From Planctomycetota bacterium (lineage in GTDB: Bacteria > Planctomycetota > UBA1135 > GCA-002686595), in contig JAQWJQ010000230.1 in NCBI GenBank assembly GCA_029248265.1, positions 1 through 60,991 of the forward strand: DNA of 60,991 nucleotides, in the 5' to 3' direction. Every line of letters starts with the position of its first letter. Within the stretch, counting starts at the first letter, position 1. This document shows positions 23,886-33,564 of the stretch, piece by piece. The notes beneath the pieces were generated by a model. The model saw only the letters and a list, made by a program, of their open reading frames with translations. It searched no databases and was not told the DNA's origin. The translations under genes were made by a program, and so were the position numbers.

Positions 23886-26372
23886 ATGAACACCAAGCTC
23901 CACGCCACCACCCTGTTCTCCTTCGCCGCCGCCGCCTGCGTGGCACTCCCGGCCTTCGGCCAGCGCACCGCAGAGCAGCTCCCTACCTCGCCGTTGAAGG
24001 CCCCGACCCTCGGAGCCATCACCAGCGAAGCCGGCCCGAAGGCCGAGGCTCGCCGCGCGGACCTCAGCCACGGCCTCGACTTCGCGAGCCCCGCCCGGAA
24101 CGGACAGCGGTTCCTCGACGCGGCGGCCCCCGAGGTCTTCACCGGGCTCTCGGACGAGGAGCTCGCCGCGGCCGAAGCCGCGGCCCCGAACCTCGCCCCC
24201 GACCGCTCCGGTGTCCACTACACCCAACACGCCGACGGTACCTGGATCCGCGGTCGCAACTACAAGGCCCGTGCATCTCATGACGGCTTCACCTTCATCC
24301 CGTTCCTCGGCGCCGACGCCGCCCGGAACTGGCCGGTGGAGTTCCGCCTCGAATCGGCGGTCCTCGACGGCCGCAAGCTCGACCTCGACGCGGAGGCCGC
24401 CGTCTCACGTGAAGGCGACCGCATCGTGCTGGATCGCGGCCCGGTCGACGTCATCTATGACATCGACAACCAGTGGGTCGAGCAGTCCTTCGTCCTCGAC
24501 GCCGCCGGCGCCCAGGGCGACCTCGTGCTCGAACTGAACGTCAAGAGTGACCTCCAGAAGGCCGCCGACGGCGGCGGCTTCCACTTCTCCGGTGCCCGCG
24601 GCGGCATGACCTACAGTGCCGCCATCGTGCTCGACGGCACGGGCCGGACGGCCTCGGTTCCCGCCTCTCTTCACGGAGACAAGCTCTCGCTGACGGTCTC
24701 CGGGGAATTCCTCCGCACCGCGCAGGGCCCCATCGTCGTGGACCCGATCCTCTCCACCGTCGTGGTCGACGACGTCTCGGGAGACCAGGCAAACATCGCG
24801 CTCGCCTACGACCGATCCACGGACAGCTTCACCTACGTCTACGAGGACACCTTCTCGGGGACCGACGTGGACATCTACAGCACGACCATCGACTCGGCCG
24901 GGCTGAACGTGAGCAGCCGCTACATCGACAGCAGCGACGAGGATTGGACCAACCCGGAGATCGCCAACCTCAACAGCTCCGACAAGTTCCTCGTGGTCGC
25001 CGAGCGCGAGCACCTGATCACCGGCTACTCGGAGATCATGGGGCGCATCCTCGACGTCCCCACCGACGTGCTCGGTCCGTCGATCGTGATCGGAGAGGCC
25101 ACCGCGTCCTGGGACAACTTCCGGCCCGACGTCGGTGGCAACAGCACGACCGCTGCGGGCTCGGTGTTCGCCGTGGTCTGGGAGCGCCAGTTCTCCACCT
25201 CGACCCTGCCGCGGCTGCGCACCGTCGCCGCCGACGGCACGCTCGGCCCGGTGAGCTTCTTCGACAACGGCGCGTACGAGCGCACCAACGTGGTCATCTC
25301 TCCGTCCACGGGGAACCCCAGCACGGTCAACGTCTGGAACGTGGCTTACCGGTCCATCGAGAACGCCACGGGCATCGAGTCCGTGCGCGGTGTCCAGCTG
25401 GACGCCTCCGGCGGCGTCATCGGCTCGCCCGAGGACCTCTGGACGGCGCCCGCCGGCGACGAGGTCAGCGAGATCGATGTCTCTGACGCCCTCGACCTGG
25501 ACGCTCTGGACCCCACCTACGCCATCGTCTTCGAGCGCACCCCGTCGCCAGTGGAGGACACCCTCGTGATGTTCTGCCGGAACGGCAACCGAGTCGGGAC
25601 GCTCCGCGAGCTCCAGCTCAGCGAGAACGCGGACATGGACCTGCCCCAGGGTGCCGCCCGCATCGGGACCACGGCCGAGGACTTCATCGTGACCTACCAG
25701 GAGTCCGACGCCCTCGACCCGACGACCTTCATCACGACCTTCGACCTGACCGAGGGCCGCTTCATCGCCATCTCGGAGCGCCGGACCCTGGTGACGGAGC
25801 TCCCCGCGCTCTTCAGCGACGCGCCGATCGCCTCCCGCTTCTCGGGCGGCTACGGGGCCAGCCGTATCGCCGGCCTCGGATGGTCCGAGTTCGACGGTAC
25901 TGACCTCAACGCCCACGGCGCCCGGTTCATCGCTGACGCGCCCCTGGCCCAGGCCTTCCAGTACGGCTACGGCAACCCCAACAGCACCGGCGACCGCAGC
26001 TTCCTGACCATGTACGGCGACCGCTCCACCACGGCCCTGAAGACCCTGCGCGCCTCGGCTCTCCCGGCCAACTCCTTCGGGTTCTTCATCTGCGGACCGG
26101 ACTTCAACAGCGTCCCGAACCCGGGCGGCAGCGAGGGGGTCCTCCTGGTCGGCGGCTCCATCGGCCGCTACGTGGCGGCGGGCCAGATCAAGAGCTCAGG
26201 GGCCACCGGCACCTTCAGCCTCGAGGTCGACCCGACGGACCTGCCCCAGCCGACCGGCGCCATCGCCGTGACGGCCGGAGAGATCTGGCAGTTCCAGGCG
26301 TGGCACCGGGACAGCAGCGGCGGCGTCCCGACCTCGAACTTCACCAACGGGGTGACGATGCTCTTCCGCTGA
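23886..26372 (+). CDS. Large secreted protein with a conserved C-terminal domain
   Basis: 828 aa from the ATG at 23886. Signal peptide (about residues 1-26, ending AFGQ). The middle (about 220-720) has repeats of the sort ANIALAYDRSTDSFTYVYE and SVFAVVWERQF that suggest a beta-propeller. The last ~100 residues (GFFICGPDF, GGSIGRYVAAGQI, WQFQAWHRDSSGG) match, from memory, a C-terminal domain shared by many secreted proteins of one marine planctomycete lineage, possibly a sorting or surface-anchoring module. No catalytic motif is visible. An A/T-rich spot (23752-23767, TGCATAAAAGCTACTT) about 120 nt upstream may hold the promoter. Confidence 0.82.
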   Translation: MNTKLHATTLFSFAAAACVALPAFGQRTAEQLPTSPLKAPTLGAITSEAGPKAEARRADLSHGLDFASPARNGQRFLDAAAPEVFTGLSDEELAAAEAAAPNLAPDRSGVHYTQHADGTWIRGRNYKARASHDGFTFIPFLGADAARNWPVEFRLESAVLDGRKLDLDAEAAVSREGDRIVLDRGPVDVIYDIDNQWVEQSFVLDAAGAQGDLVLELNVKSDLQKAADGGGFHFSGARGGMTYSAAIVLDGTGRTASVPASLHGDKLSLTVSGEFLRTAQGPIVVDPILSTVVVDDVSGDQANIALAYDRSTDSFTYVYEDTFSGTDVDIYSTTIDSAGLNVSSRYIDSSDEDWTNPEIANLNSSDKFLVVAEREHLITGYSEIMGRILDVPTDVLGPSIVIGEATASWDNFRPDVGGNSTTAAGSVFAVVWERQFSTSTLPRLRTVAADGTLGPVSFFDNGAYERTNVVISPSTGNPSTVNVWNVAYRSIENATGIESVRGVQLDASGGVIGSPEDLWTAPAGDEVSEIDVSDALDLDALDPTYAIVFERTPSPVEDTLVMFCRNGNRVGTLRELQLSENADMDLPQGAARIGTTAEDFIVTYQESDALDPTTFITTFDLTEGRFIAISERRTLVTELPALFSDAPIASRFSGGYGASRIAGLGWSEFDGTDLNAHGARFIADAPLAQAFQYGYGNPNSTGDRSFLTMYGDRSTTALKTLRASALPANSFGFFICGPDFNSVPNPGGSEGVLLVGGSIGRYVAAGQIKSSGATGTFSLEVDPTDLPQPTGAIAVTAGEIWQFQAWHRDSSGGVPTSNFTNGVTMLFR

Positions 26373-26389
26373 TCTGAACCCGCAACAAC

Positions 26390-26426
26390 AGCGCGCCCGC
26401 CCCGGTCTGACCGGGACGGGCGCGCT
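26390..26426. terminator. Strong bidirectional hairpin terminator
   Basis: A 17-bp stem with one mismatch (26390-26406 with 26410-26426) and a 3-nt loop lies between two convergent stop codons (26372 and 26444) and could serve both genes. Confidence 0.8.
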
Positions 26427-26443
26427 CTGTTCGTCCCGTCCGC

Positions 26444-27055
26444 TCACTCGCCCGAGATCACGCTCAACAGCTGGTTCTCATCGATGTCGTCGCCCTCGAT
26501 GACCGGGAGGTCCACCTTGAACTGTTCCATGCTGGCTCCGTCCTTGGACATCTCCACCACGAACAGTCGTCCGCTCTCGAGGTCCAGAGGGGCCAGGCTC
26601 GCACCGGGAGAGAAGGACCCGAGGAGCCGCTCCGTGCTCTCCACGGCACCCCGCGGACCGTCAGGCCCGGGAGGGACCATGTCGACGGCGTAGGAGAGGG
26701 AGAGCTCGGAGCTGCCATGGGTCGCCTTGAACTCGGCCTTGATGCCCTGTTGATCCGAGTAGGTCCGACCGTCTTGACTCGCGCTCCACCCGGCTCCGTC
26801 CTCCAGGTCGAAGCCCCTGACGATGACGGCGTAGGCGAGCCCCTGGGGTCCGCCAGGGAACGTGGCGGTCGTCCATATCAACACCGAGGATCCGTCCTCA
26901 ATGGACTTCATCGAGTGGCCTGTCAGCTTGTAGCTCGCGCCGTGGTGGTCGCCCGCGATCGAGGGGCCCGTGACTTGGACCGAGACAAATGAGCCTGAGT
27001 ACCTGTAGGCAAAGATGCCGGCGAGGAGGACGGCGAGCAGAAGAATGAAGCGCAT
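26444..27055 (-). CDS. Membrane-anchored protein of unknown function
   Basis: 203 aa. MRFILLLAVLLAGIFAYRY forms a signal anchor with little cytosolic sequence; the rest (about 25-203) is a soluble beta-rich domain outside the membrane. No cysteine motif or lipobox. I do not recognise the family. It is divergent from the PSCyt gene with 135 bp between, where an 8-G run (near 27081) precedes the start. Confidence 0.7.
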   Translation of the reverse strand: MRFILLLAVLLAGIFAYRYSGSFVSVQVTGPSIAGDHHGASYKLTGHSMKSIEDGSSVLIWTTATFPGGPQGLAYAVIVRGFDLEDGAGWSASQDGRTYSDQQGIKAEFKATHGSSELSLSYAVDMVPPGPDGPRGAVESTERLLGSFSPGASLAPLDLESGRLFVVEMSKDGASMEQFKVDLPVIEGDDIDENQLLSVISGE

Positions 27056-27178
27056 GGGGAAAGGTGCTGTTGTTGAAAAGGGGGGGGTCCACCAGTCTTT
27101 GCGAAAGGGGCCCGGCGACTTTCATCCAACCTCCGAGATCGCCCGGGAGTGGCCCCCACAGGCTCCTGGGAGCTCTGC

Positions 27179-27184
27179 TATCGT
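27179..27184 (+). promoter_or_regulatory. Putative -10 box (TATCGT), leaderless start
   Basis: GCTATCGT ends 6 nt before the GTG at 27191 and so favours that GTG over the upstream GTG at 27149. Confidence 0.4.
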
Positions 27185-27190
27185 CATTTC

Positions 27191-29983
27191 GTGCTCTCTA
27201 ACCTCCTCCTCCTCCTCGGAACCGGCCTCCCCCCGCTGCCCGCTCCCCAGGCGGCGGGCGCGGACGCCCCCGGATGGAGCGAAGAGGTCCGACCGATCCT
27301 GGCCGAGCACTGCTTCGAGTGCCACGGACCGGACCCCGAGACCCGCGCCGCGCGCCTCCGCCTGGACACCGAAGAGGGGCTGATCCAGACCGCCCGCGGG
27401 GGCCCCGATCATGAGCTGCTCTATCGGGTGACCTCCGACGAGGACTTCGAGCGGATGCCCCCCCCCGAGCACTCCGAGGGGCTGAGCGCCGCCGAGGTGG
27501 ACGTGCTCACGCGCTGGGTCGAAGCGGGCGCGCCGTGGGAGCCCCACTGGGCCTACGCGCCCCTCTCTGCAGCCGGGCCCAAGAGCGACCGGACGATCGA
27601 CGGCTTCATCGAAGCCCGGCTCGTCGCAGAGGGGCTCGAGCCCGCCCCGGCGGCGGCGCCAGGGGACCTCATCCGGCGGCTGCACCTGGACCTGACCGGC
27701 CTGCCCCCCACACCCGATGCCCGGGCGGCGTTCCTCGCCGATCCGAGCGACGCGGCCTACGCGGCCAGGGTCGACGAGCTCCTGGGCTCGACGGCCTTCG
27801 GCGAGCACTGGGCGCGGCATTGGCTCGACGTGGCGCGCTACGCGGACAGCCACGGCTTCACCATCGACGGCGGCCGCACCGTTTGGCCCTGGCGAGACTG
27901 GGTCGTACACGCCATCGCCACCGACCTCCCCTTCGACCAGTTCACCGTGGACCAGCTGGCGGGCGACCTCGAGCCGAGCGCCACCCGGGCCCAGCGGATC
28001 GCCACCGGCTTCCACCGCAACACCCAGGTGAACCAGGAGGGCGGCGCCAAGGACGAGGAGAACCGCGTGCACGCAGTGATCGACCGGGTCGCCACCACAG
28101 GCGCAGCGTGGCTCGGCGCCACCGTGGGCTGCGCCCAGTGCCACACCCACAAGTTCGACCCAATCACCCAGACCGAGTTCTTCGGTCTCTACGCCCTCTT
28201 CAACAACACCGCCGACAGCGGCGTCTCCTCCGGCCCGACCATGCTCGTCCCGCGCGGCGCCGACGAGGAGCTCGCGGCGGCGGCGTGGGAGGCCGAGCGC
28301 GACCGGCTGGATGGCGCCTACGCCGACGCCTGGGATCGCGCCGGCAACGACTGGCAGGTCTGGCAGCCCGCACGCGCCACGGGCTCCAACGGGCCGGAGC
28401 TGCGCCCGGAGCCTGACGGCTCCTACCGCGTCGTCGGCCAGAACCCGATCTACAGCACCTACGTCCTCGAGGGTGAGCCCGGGGCTCGGACCCTGGGCGC
28501 CCTGCGCCTCGAGGTCCTCCCCGACGGCGGCCCCGGTCGCTCCGGCAACCGGAACTTCGTCCTGCAGGAGGTGCGCGTGGAGCGCCTCCCGGCCGGCGCT
28601 GACCAGTGGGAGCCGCTCGAGCTCGCCGCGGCCAGGGCCGACTTCGAGCAGGACACCTCCGAGGGCGGCGGCGCCCGCTATGCCGTGGCTGGTGCGCTCC
28701 CCGGAAGCGGCGCGCCCGGTTGGGCCATCAAGCCCGAGTTCGACGCTCCCCACGCCGCGGAGTTCAACCTCAGAACCCCCTCAAGGCTCCGCGAGGGCGA
28801 CCGGCTCCGGGTCGAGCTTCAGCAAGAGCACGGCGCCCGCCACACCCTCGGCCGCTTCCGCCTCCTCCTGACCGACGAGGACCCCGGCCCGGAGCGCGAC
28901 CTGGCGCCGGCGGCCTGGGCTGAGGCGTGGACGGCGAAGCGCGCCCACGGTCGCAAGCGCCCCGGTCTCCCCATGACCATGGTGATGGAGGAGCGCAGCG
29001 CCCCGCGGGACACCCGGCGCTTCCACCGCGGCTCCTTCCTCGACCCGCGGGAGCCCGTCTCCCCCGGGGTCCCAGCCGCCCTCGACGGCTTCAGAGAAGA
29101 CCCGAGCTTCGTCCGGAATCGGCTCGACCTCGCCCACTGGCTCATGGACCCGGGCAACGCCCTCGTCCAGCGCGTCACCGTCAACCGCTGGTGGCAGCAG
29201 CTCATGGGCGCCGGGCTCGTGGTCACCGAGAACGACTTTGGCCTGCGCGGCGCGCGGCCCACCCACCCCGAGCTCCTCGACTGGCTCGCGGCAGAGCTGC
29301 GCGACAGCGGCTTCTCGCGGCGCCACGTGCTGCGCCAGGTCCTGCTCTCCAGCGCCTACCGCCAGGCTGCGCTGACCGACCCGGACCTGCTGGAGCGTGA
29401 CCCCAACAACGCGCTCCTCGCCCGCCAGGTCCGGCGCCGCCTCTCGGGCGAACAGCTCCGGGACGCCATGCTCTCCGTCGCCGGCGTGCTCGATCCCAAG
29501 GTCGGCGGCCCACCGGTCCAGCCCCCCCAGCCCGAGGGGGTCTACGCGTTCACGCAGAACCGCAAGAGCTGGAAGCCCAGCGAGGGCTCCGCCCGCCACC
29601 GCCGCTCGCTCTACACGCGCATCTGGCGCTCCGCGGCGTTCCCCTTCTACACGACCTTCGACGCGCCGGCGGCCAACGTGACCTGCACCCGCCGGGTGCC
29701 CTCACGCTCCCCGCTGCAGGCCCTGGCCCTCGCCAACGACCCGCTCGTGGTGGAACTCGCCGCCGCCTTCGGGGCGCGGATCAGCGCCCTTGAGGCCGCC
29801 TCGGATGACGCGCGCATCGACGCCGCGTTCCGGCTGGCTCTCGGGCGGCCGCCCGCAGACCCGGAACGTGAGCGCCTCGCCAACCACGTCCGGTCCGTCC
29901 GTGAGGCCCGCGGCGAGGACGCCGCCTGGTTCGCCCTCGCCCGCGTGCTCTTCAACCTGGGGGAGTTCACCCACCGGCCATGA
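27191..29983 (+). CDS. PSCyt1-DUF1549-DUF1553 (PSD1) planctomycete cytochrome protein
   Basis: 930 aa with a GTG start at 27191, followed by a signal peptide. The PSCyt1 haem motif is HCFECHGPDPET (CxxCH); then DUF1549 (about 145-370, LTGLPPTPDAR, HWLDVARYADSHGF, VGCAQCHTHKFDP with a second CxxCH), a lectin-like insert (about 400-590), and DUF1553 (about 660-920, VTVNRWWQQLMGAGLV, RRLSGEQLRDAMLSV). Such proteins always travel with a DUF1501 partner, here overlapping by 4 bp. Function is unresolved; a role in extracellular polysaccharide or sulfated-compound oxidation has been suggested because they are amplified in planctomycetes. Confidence 0.92.
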   Translation: MLSNLLLLLGTGLPPLPAPQAAGADAPGWSEEVRPILAEHCFECHGPDPETRAARLRLDTEEGLIQTARGGPDHELLYRVTSDEDFERMPPPEHSEGLSAAEVDVLTRWVEAGAPWEPHWAYAPLSAAGPKSDRTIDGFIEARLVAEGLEPAPAAAPGDLIRRLHLDLTGLPPTPDARAAFLADPSDAAYAARVDELLGSTAFGEHWARHWLDVARYADSHGFTIDGGRTVWPWRDWVVHAIATDLPFDQFTVDQLAGDLEPSATRAQRIATGFHRNTQVNQEGGAKDEENRVHAVIDRVATTGAAWLGATVGCAQCHTHKFDPITQTEFFGLYALFNNTADSGVSSGPTMLVPRGADEELAAAAWEAERDRLDGAYADAWDRAGNDWQVWQPARATGSNGPELRPEPDGSYRVVGQNPIYSTYVLEGEPGARTLGALRLEVLPDGGPGRSGNRNFVLQEVRVERLPAGADQWEPLELAAARADFEQDTSEGGGARYAVAGALPGSGAPGWAIKPEFDAPHAAEFNLRTPSRLREGDRLRVELQQEHGARHTLGRFRLLLTDEDPGPERDLAPAAWAEAWTAKRAHGRKRPGLPMTMVMEERSAPRDTRRFHRGSFLDPREPVSPGVPAALDGFREDPSFVRNRLDLAHWLMDPGNALVQRVTVNRWWQQLMGAGLVVTENDFGLRGARPTHPELLDWLAAELRDSGFSRRHVLRQVLLSSAYRQAALTDPDLLERDPNNALLARQVRRRLSGEQLRDAMLSVAGVLDPKVGGPPVQPPQPEGVYAFTQNRKSWKPSEGSARHRRSLYTRIWRSAAFPFYTTFDAPAANVTCTRRVPSRSPLQALALANDPLVVELAAAFGARISALEAASDDARIDAAFRLALGRPPADPERERLANHVRSVREARGEDAAWFALARVLFNLGEFTHRP

Positions 29984-31386
29984 GCGACCCCCTCAACCAC
30001 CTCTCCCGCCGCTCCATCCTGCGCGCCGGCGCCAGCGGTATCGGCGCCCTGGCCCTCGGCGACCTGCTCGCCCGCGACGGCCTGGCCGACGTGCGGCAGG
30101 CGCAGCTCCCGGCGGCGAAGGCCAAGCGCGTGATCTGGCTCTTCATGGCCGGCGCCCCGAGCCAGCTCGAGCTGTTCGAGCCCAAGGAGACACTCCAGCG
30201 CCTCGACGGCCAGCCGCTCCCCCCGAGCCTCTCGGCGGGCAAGCGCTTCGCGTTCATCGACGGCGAGCGGGCGAAGCTCCTCGGGACCAAGCGGATCTTC
30301 ACCCGCCACGGCGAGTGCGGCGCGCCGGTCAGCGAGCTGCTCCCGAACATCGCGGGCATCGTGGACAAGCTGTGCTTCCTGCGCGGCATGCAAGCCAAGG
30401 AGATCAACCACGGCCCCGCCAAGCTCTTCATGAACACCGGCTCAGGCCAGTTCGGCCGGCCGAGCATGGGAGCCTGGAGCCTCTACGGCCTCGGCTCCGA
30501 GGCCGAGGACCTGCCCGGCTTCGTGGTGCTGCGCTCCGGCGGCCGCGGGCCCCGCGGCGGCGCCCCGCTCTGGGGCAACGCCTTCCTCCCCACCAACGTC
30601 GCCGGCACCCCCTTCCGCGCCCAGGGCGACCCGGTGCTCGACCTCGCGAGCCCTGAGGGGGTGGGCGCCGACGAGCAGGCGGACTTCTTCGACGCCGTGG
30701 GCGACCTCGACCGCATCGCGGCGGACCGCACCGGCGACCCCGCCTTCCGCGACCGGGTGAAGACCTACGAGCTGGCGCACAAGATGCAGACCAGCACGCC
30801 GGACCTGATCGATCTGTCCGGAGAGACCCAGGAGACCCGCGACCTCTACGGCCTCAGCGACGGCCGCCCCTCCTTCGCCCGCAACTGCCTGCTCGCCCGC
30901 CGCCTCGTGGAGCGCGGCTCGCGCTTCGTCCAGCTCTACCACACCGACTGGGACCACCACGGCGACCCCGGCAACCACCTGGGCGAACCCCTGGAGCGAC
31001 GCTGCAAGGAGGTGGACCGCGCCACCGCCGGGCTGATCCTCGACCTCGAGCGCCGCGGCCTCCTCGAGGACACCCTGGTGGTCTGGGGCGGCGAGTTCGG
31101 GCGCACGCCGCTCGGCGAGGTGCGCGACTTCGTGGGTCGCGACCACCACGTGAGCGCCTTCACCCTCTTCATGGCCGGCGGCGGCATCAAGCCCGGCCAC
31201 TCCTACGGCGAGACGGACGAGATCGGCTTCGCCCCCGTACAAGGCGCCATGGACGTCCACGACCTCCACGCCACCATCCTCCACCAGCTCGGCCTCGACC
31301 ACGAGAAGCTCACCTTCCGCTTCCAGGGCCGCGACTACCGCCTCACCGACGTCCACGGCCGCGTCATCCGCGACATCCTCGCCTGA
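29980..31386 (+). CDS. DUF1501 protein (Tat-exported, sulfatase-fold relative)
   Basis: 468 aa; ATGA overlap with the preceding gene. Tat signal LSRRSILRAGASGIGALALG. Conserved family pieces are VIWLFMAGAPSQLELFEPK, FLRGMQAKEINHGPA, LYHTDWDHHG and VVWGGEFGRTPLGE. DUF1501 is related to the alkaline phosphatase/sulfatase fold; His and Asp in TDWDHHG and the EFGRTP motif may bind metal. It is exported to the same compartment as its PSCyt partner and probably works with it, but no reaction is established. Confidence 0.92.
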   Translation: MSDPLNHLSRRSILRAGASGIGALALGDLLARDGLADVRQAQLPAAKAKRVIWLFMAGAPSQLELFEPKETLQRLDGQPLPPSLSAGKRFAFIDGERAKLLGTKRIFTRHGECGAPVSELLPNIAGIVDKLCFLRGMQAKEINHGPAKLFMNTGSGQFGRPSMGAWSLYGLGSEAEDLPGFVVLRSGGRGPRGGAPLWGNAFLPTNVAGTPFRAQGDPVLDLASPEGVGADEQADFFDAVGDLDRIAADRTGDPAFRDRVKTYELAHKMQTSTPDLIDLSGETQETRDLYGLSDGRPSFARNCLLARRLVERGSRFVQLYHTDWDHHGDPGNHLGEPLERRCKEVDRATAGLILDLERRGLLEDTLVVWGGEFGRTPLGEVRDFVGRDHHVSAFTLFMAGGGIKPGHSYGETDEIGFAPVQGAMDVHDLHATILHQLGLDHEKLTFRFQGRDYRLTDVHGRVIRDILA

Positions 31387-31932
31387 GCACCCCGCTGCTC
31401 CCCGGCTCAAGCCGGCAGCCACGAGCCCAGTCCAGCCCGGTCCACACGGACGCGACCTCGGGCGCCCCCCCCTCAGTCAGAGGACCTCAATGACGTGCCA
31501 CGCGCCCCTCGTCACCCGAGGCCGCTGCACGGGCCCTGTCGTCCTGCCTGAATCTTCGGGCCATGGGACCTCGGCGAAGACGGCTGGGGCGCTGATGGCC
31601 CTTGGCCCCCTCGCGGAGCCCGGCGCGACAGGAGCGGGGTGACCTTGACGAGGCTCGACGTCACGGGATGCTCCCGCTGGCGAACGTACTTCCACGGAGC
31701 GCTCCTGCCGAGCGAGCTTGCGAACCAGCAAGCGGGCGGGTGGAGGAAGGTGGAGAGGTCCAGGGCTCCCCGCCTCCCGTGTCGGAACGCAGCGCTCCCG
31801 CCGGGGCGGACGGCTGGGCTCCAAGAAGGATCCGACCCGCTCCCATTTATGTGAATTACGTTTCAGGCATTGAACTTCCCCCCTGAACGGCGACGATCGG
31901 GTCGGAACGCCGCACTGCCGCTCCTCGATGCC
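31387..31932. other. Intergenic region between DUF1501 and SulP genes
   Basis: 546 bp. A small hairpin follows the DUF1501 stop (31402-31415, CCGGCT-CA-AGCCGG). A 22-bp stretch starting GTCGGAACGC appears near 31780 and again, imperfectly, near 31902. An A/T-rich island at 31843-31876 (CCATTTATGTGAATTACG) stands out in the GC-rich background and may hold the SulP promoter. No convincing gene is present. Confidence 0.5.
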
Positions 31933-33564
31933 ATGAAGCCCAGCCAATCTCCCCCCCCCTCCACGCCCTCCAAGGGGGGCCCCAACGCCATGGACCTGCG
32001 TCGCGACCTGCCCGCGAGCCTCGTGGTCTTCTTTGTGGCCGTCCCCCTCTGCCTCGGCATCGCCCTCGCCAGCGGCGCGCCGCTGTTCTCGGGCCTGATC
32101 GCCGGCGTCATCGGTGGCCTCGTCGTCGGCGCGCTCAGCGGCTCGCCCCTCGGCGTCTCCGGGCCGGCGGCCGGGCTCGCCGTGATCGTCTACTCGGCCA
32201 TCGAGACACTGGGGAGCTTTGAGGCCTTCCTGCTCTCCGTGGTGATCGCAGGCGCCGTGCAGATCGCCCTCGGGATCGCGCGGGCGGGGATCATCGGCTA
32301 CTTCTTCCCGGCCTCGGTCATCAAGGGGATGCTCGCGGGCATCGGGATCCTGATCGTGCTCAAGCAGATCCCCCACGCGGTCGGCCACGACACCGACCCG
32401 GAGGGCAGCGTCGCGTTCGCCCAGCCCGACGGAGAGAACACCCTCAGCTCCCTCTGGACGATGATCGGGGACCTCTCCCCCGGCGCCATCGCGGTCTCCT
32501 TCGCGTGCCTCGCCATCCTGATCGTCTGGGAGCGGGTGCTCACACCGCGAGGACGGATCTTCAAGTTGATCCAGGGCCCGCTGGTCGCGGTCGCCTTCGG
32601 CGTGCTCTACCAGATCATCACCTCTGCGGTCGCCCCCGGCTGGGCCCTCGACCCCAGCCACCTCGTCAACGTCCCCGTGGCCGAGAGCCTCGGAGACTTC
32701 GCCGGGCTGCTGACCCACCCGGACTTCTCCAGGATCGGCGACCCTGCGGTCTGGGTCACGGGTGTCACGATCGCCGTCGTCGCGAGCCTTGAGACCCTCC
32801 TGTGCGTGGAGGCCACCGACAAGCTGGACCCGGAGAAGCGGGTCACCCCGACCAACCGCGAGCTCCTCGCTCAAGGTGTAGGAAACGCCACCGCCGGGCT
32901 CATCGGCGGGCTGCCGGTGACCCAGGTCATCGTGCGGAGCTCAGCCAACATCCAATCGGGCGGCCGGAGCAAGCTCTCGGCGATCCTCCACGGCGCGCTG
33001 CTGCTCGTCTCGATCGCCATCCTCCCGCAGGTGCTCAACCTCGTCCCGCTCGCCGCCCTGGCGAGCATCCTCCTGGTCGTCGGCTACAAGCTGGCCCGGC
33101 CCGCGCTCTTCCGCGAGCTGTACCGCAAGGGCATGGGGCAGTTCCTGCCCTTCGTTGCGACGATCGCCGGCATCGTCTTCACCGACCTCCTGACCGGGAT
33201 CGGGATCGGGTTGCTGGCCGCGGTCGCCGTGATCCTGAGGAGCCACTATCTCAACTCCCACTGCCTCCATATTGAGGAGCGGGACGACGAGGAGGGCACC
33301 CACTACGTGCGGATCGAGCTCGCCGAGGAAGTGACCTTCCTCAACAAGGCGGCGATCCTGCGCGAGCTGAACGAGATCCCGGACGGCTCGGTCGTGACCT
33401 TCGACGCGTCACGGTCGGTCTTTGTCGATGAGGACGTGCTCGAGATCATCGGAGACTTCGAGAGCACGGTCTCGGCGCGCGGCATTCGGATCATTCGCTC
33501 GGGTCATCTCAGCAGCACCCTACGTCCCCGAGCCTCCATGCCCTCCGACCAGACCGCGGCGTAA
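31933..33564 (+). CDS. SulP-family anion transporter with STAS domain
   Basis: 543 aa from the ATG at 31933; the ATG at 31990 (MDLRRDLPASLVVFF) is an alternative, and a 9-C run lies between the two. The SulP core has about 11-14 helices with PLCLGIALASGAPLFSGLIA near the N-terminus and NATAGLIGGLPVTQVIVRSS mid-protein. The C-terminal STAS domain (about 430-535) contains VTFDASRSVFVDEDVLEII, where the family usually has a regulatory Asp-x-Ser. Substrates may be sulfate, bicarbonate or other anions; bacterial SulP proteins of this short-loop type are often Na+/bicarbonate transporters. It precedes the pst operon but is separated by 500 bp. Confidence 0.88.
   Translation: MKPSQSPPPSTPSKGGPNAMDLRRDLPASLVVFFVAVPLCLGIALASGAPLFSGLIAGVIGGLVVGALSGSPLGVSGPAAGLAVIVYSAIETLGSFEAFLLSVVIAGAVQIALGIARAGIIGYFFPASVIKGMLAGIGILIVLKQIPHAVGHDTDPEGSVAFAQPDGENTLSSLWTMIGDLSPGAIAVSFACLAILIVWERVLTPRGRIFKLIQGPLVAVAFGVLYQIITSAVAPGWALDPSHLVNVPVAESLGDFAGLLTHPDFSRIGDPAVWVTGVTIAVVASLETLLCVEATDKLDPEKRVTPTNRELLAQGVGNATAGLIGGLPVTQVIVRSSANIQSGGRSKLSAILHGALLLVSIAILPQVLNLVPLAALASILLVVGYKLARPALFRELYRKGMGQFLPFVATIAGIVFTDLLTGIGIGLLAAVAVILRSHYLNSHCLHIEERDDEEGTHYVRIELAEEVTFLNKAAILRELNEIPDGSVVTFDASRSVFVDEDVLEIIGDFESTVSARGIRIIRSGHLSSTLRPRASMPSDQTAA

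Noticed and set aside
24405-25916. 503-residue minus-strand frame opposite the large secreted protein
   Set aside because: Low-complexity Gly/Val/Asp/Arg composition typical of antisense frames; the plus strand has a signal peptide and a conserved C-terminal domain.
31477-32874. 465-residue minus-strand frame over the SulP gene and its upstream gap
   Set aside because: Asp/Gly/Arg-rich shadow; SulP helices and STAS domain are clear on the plus strand.
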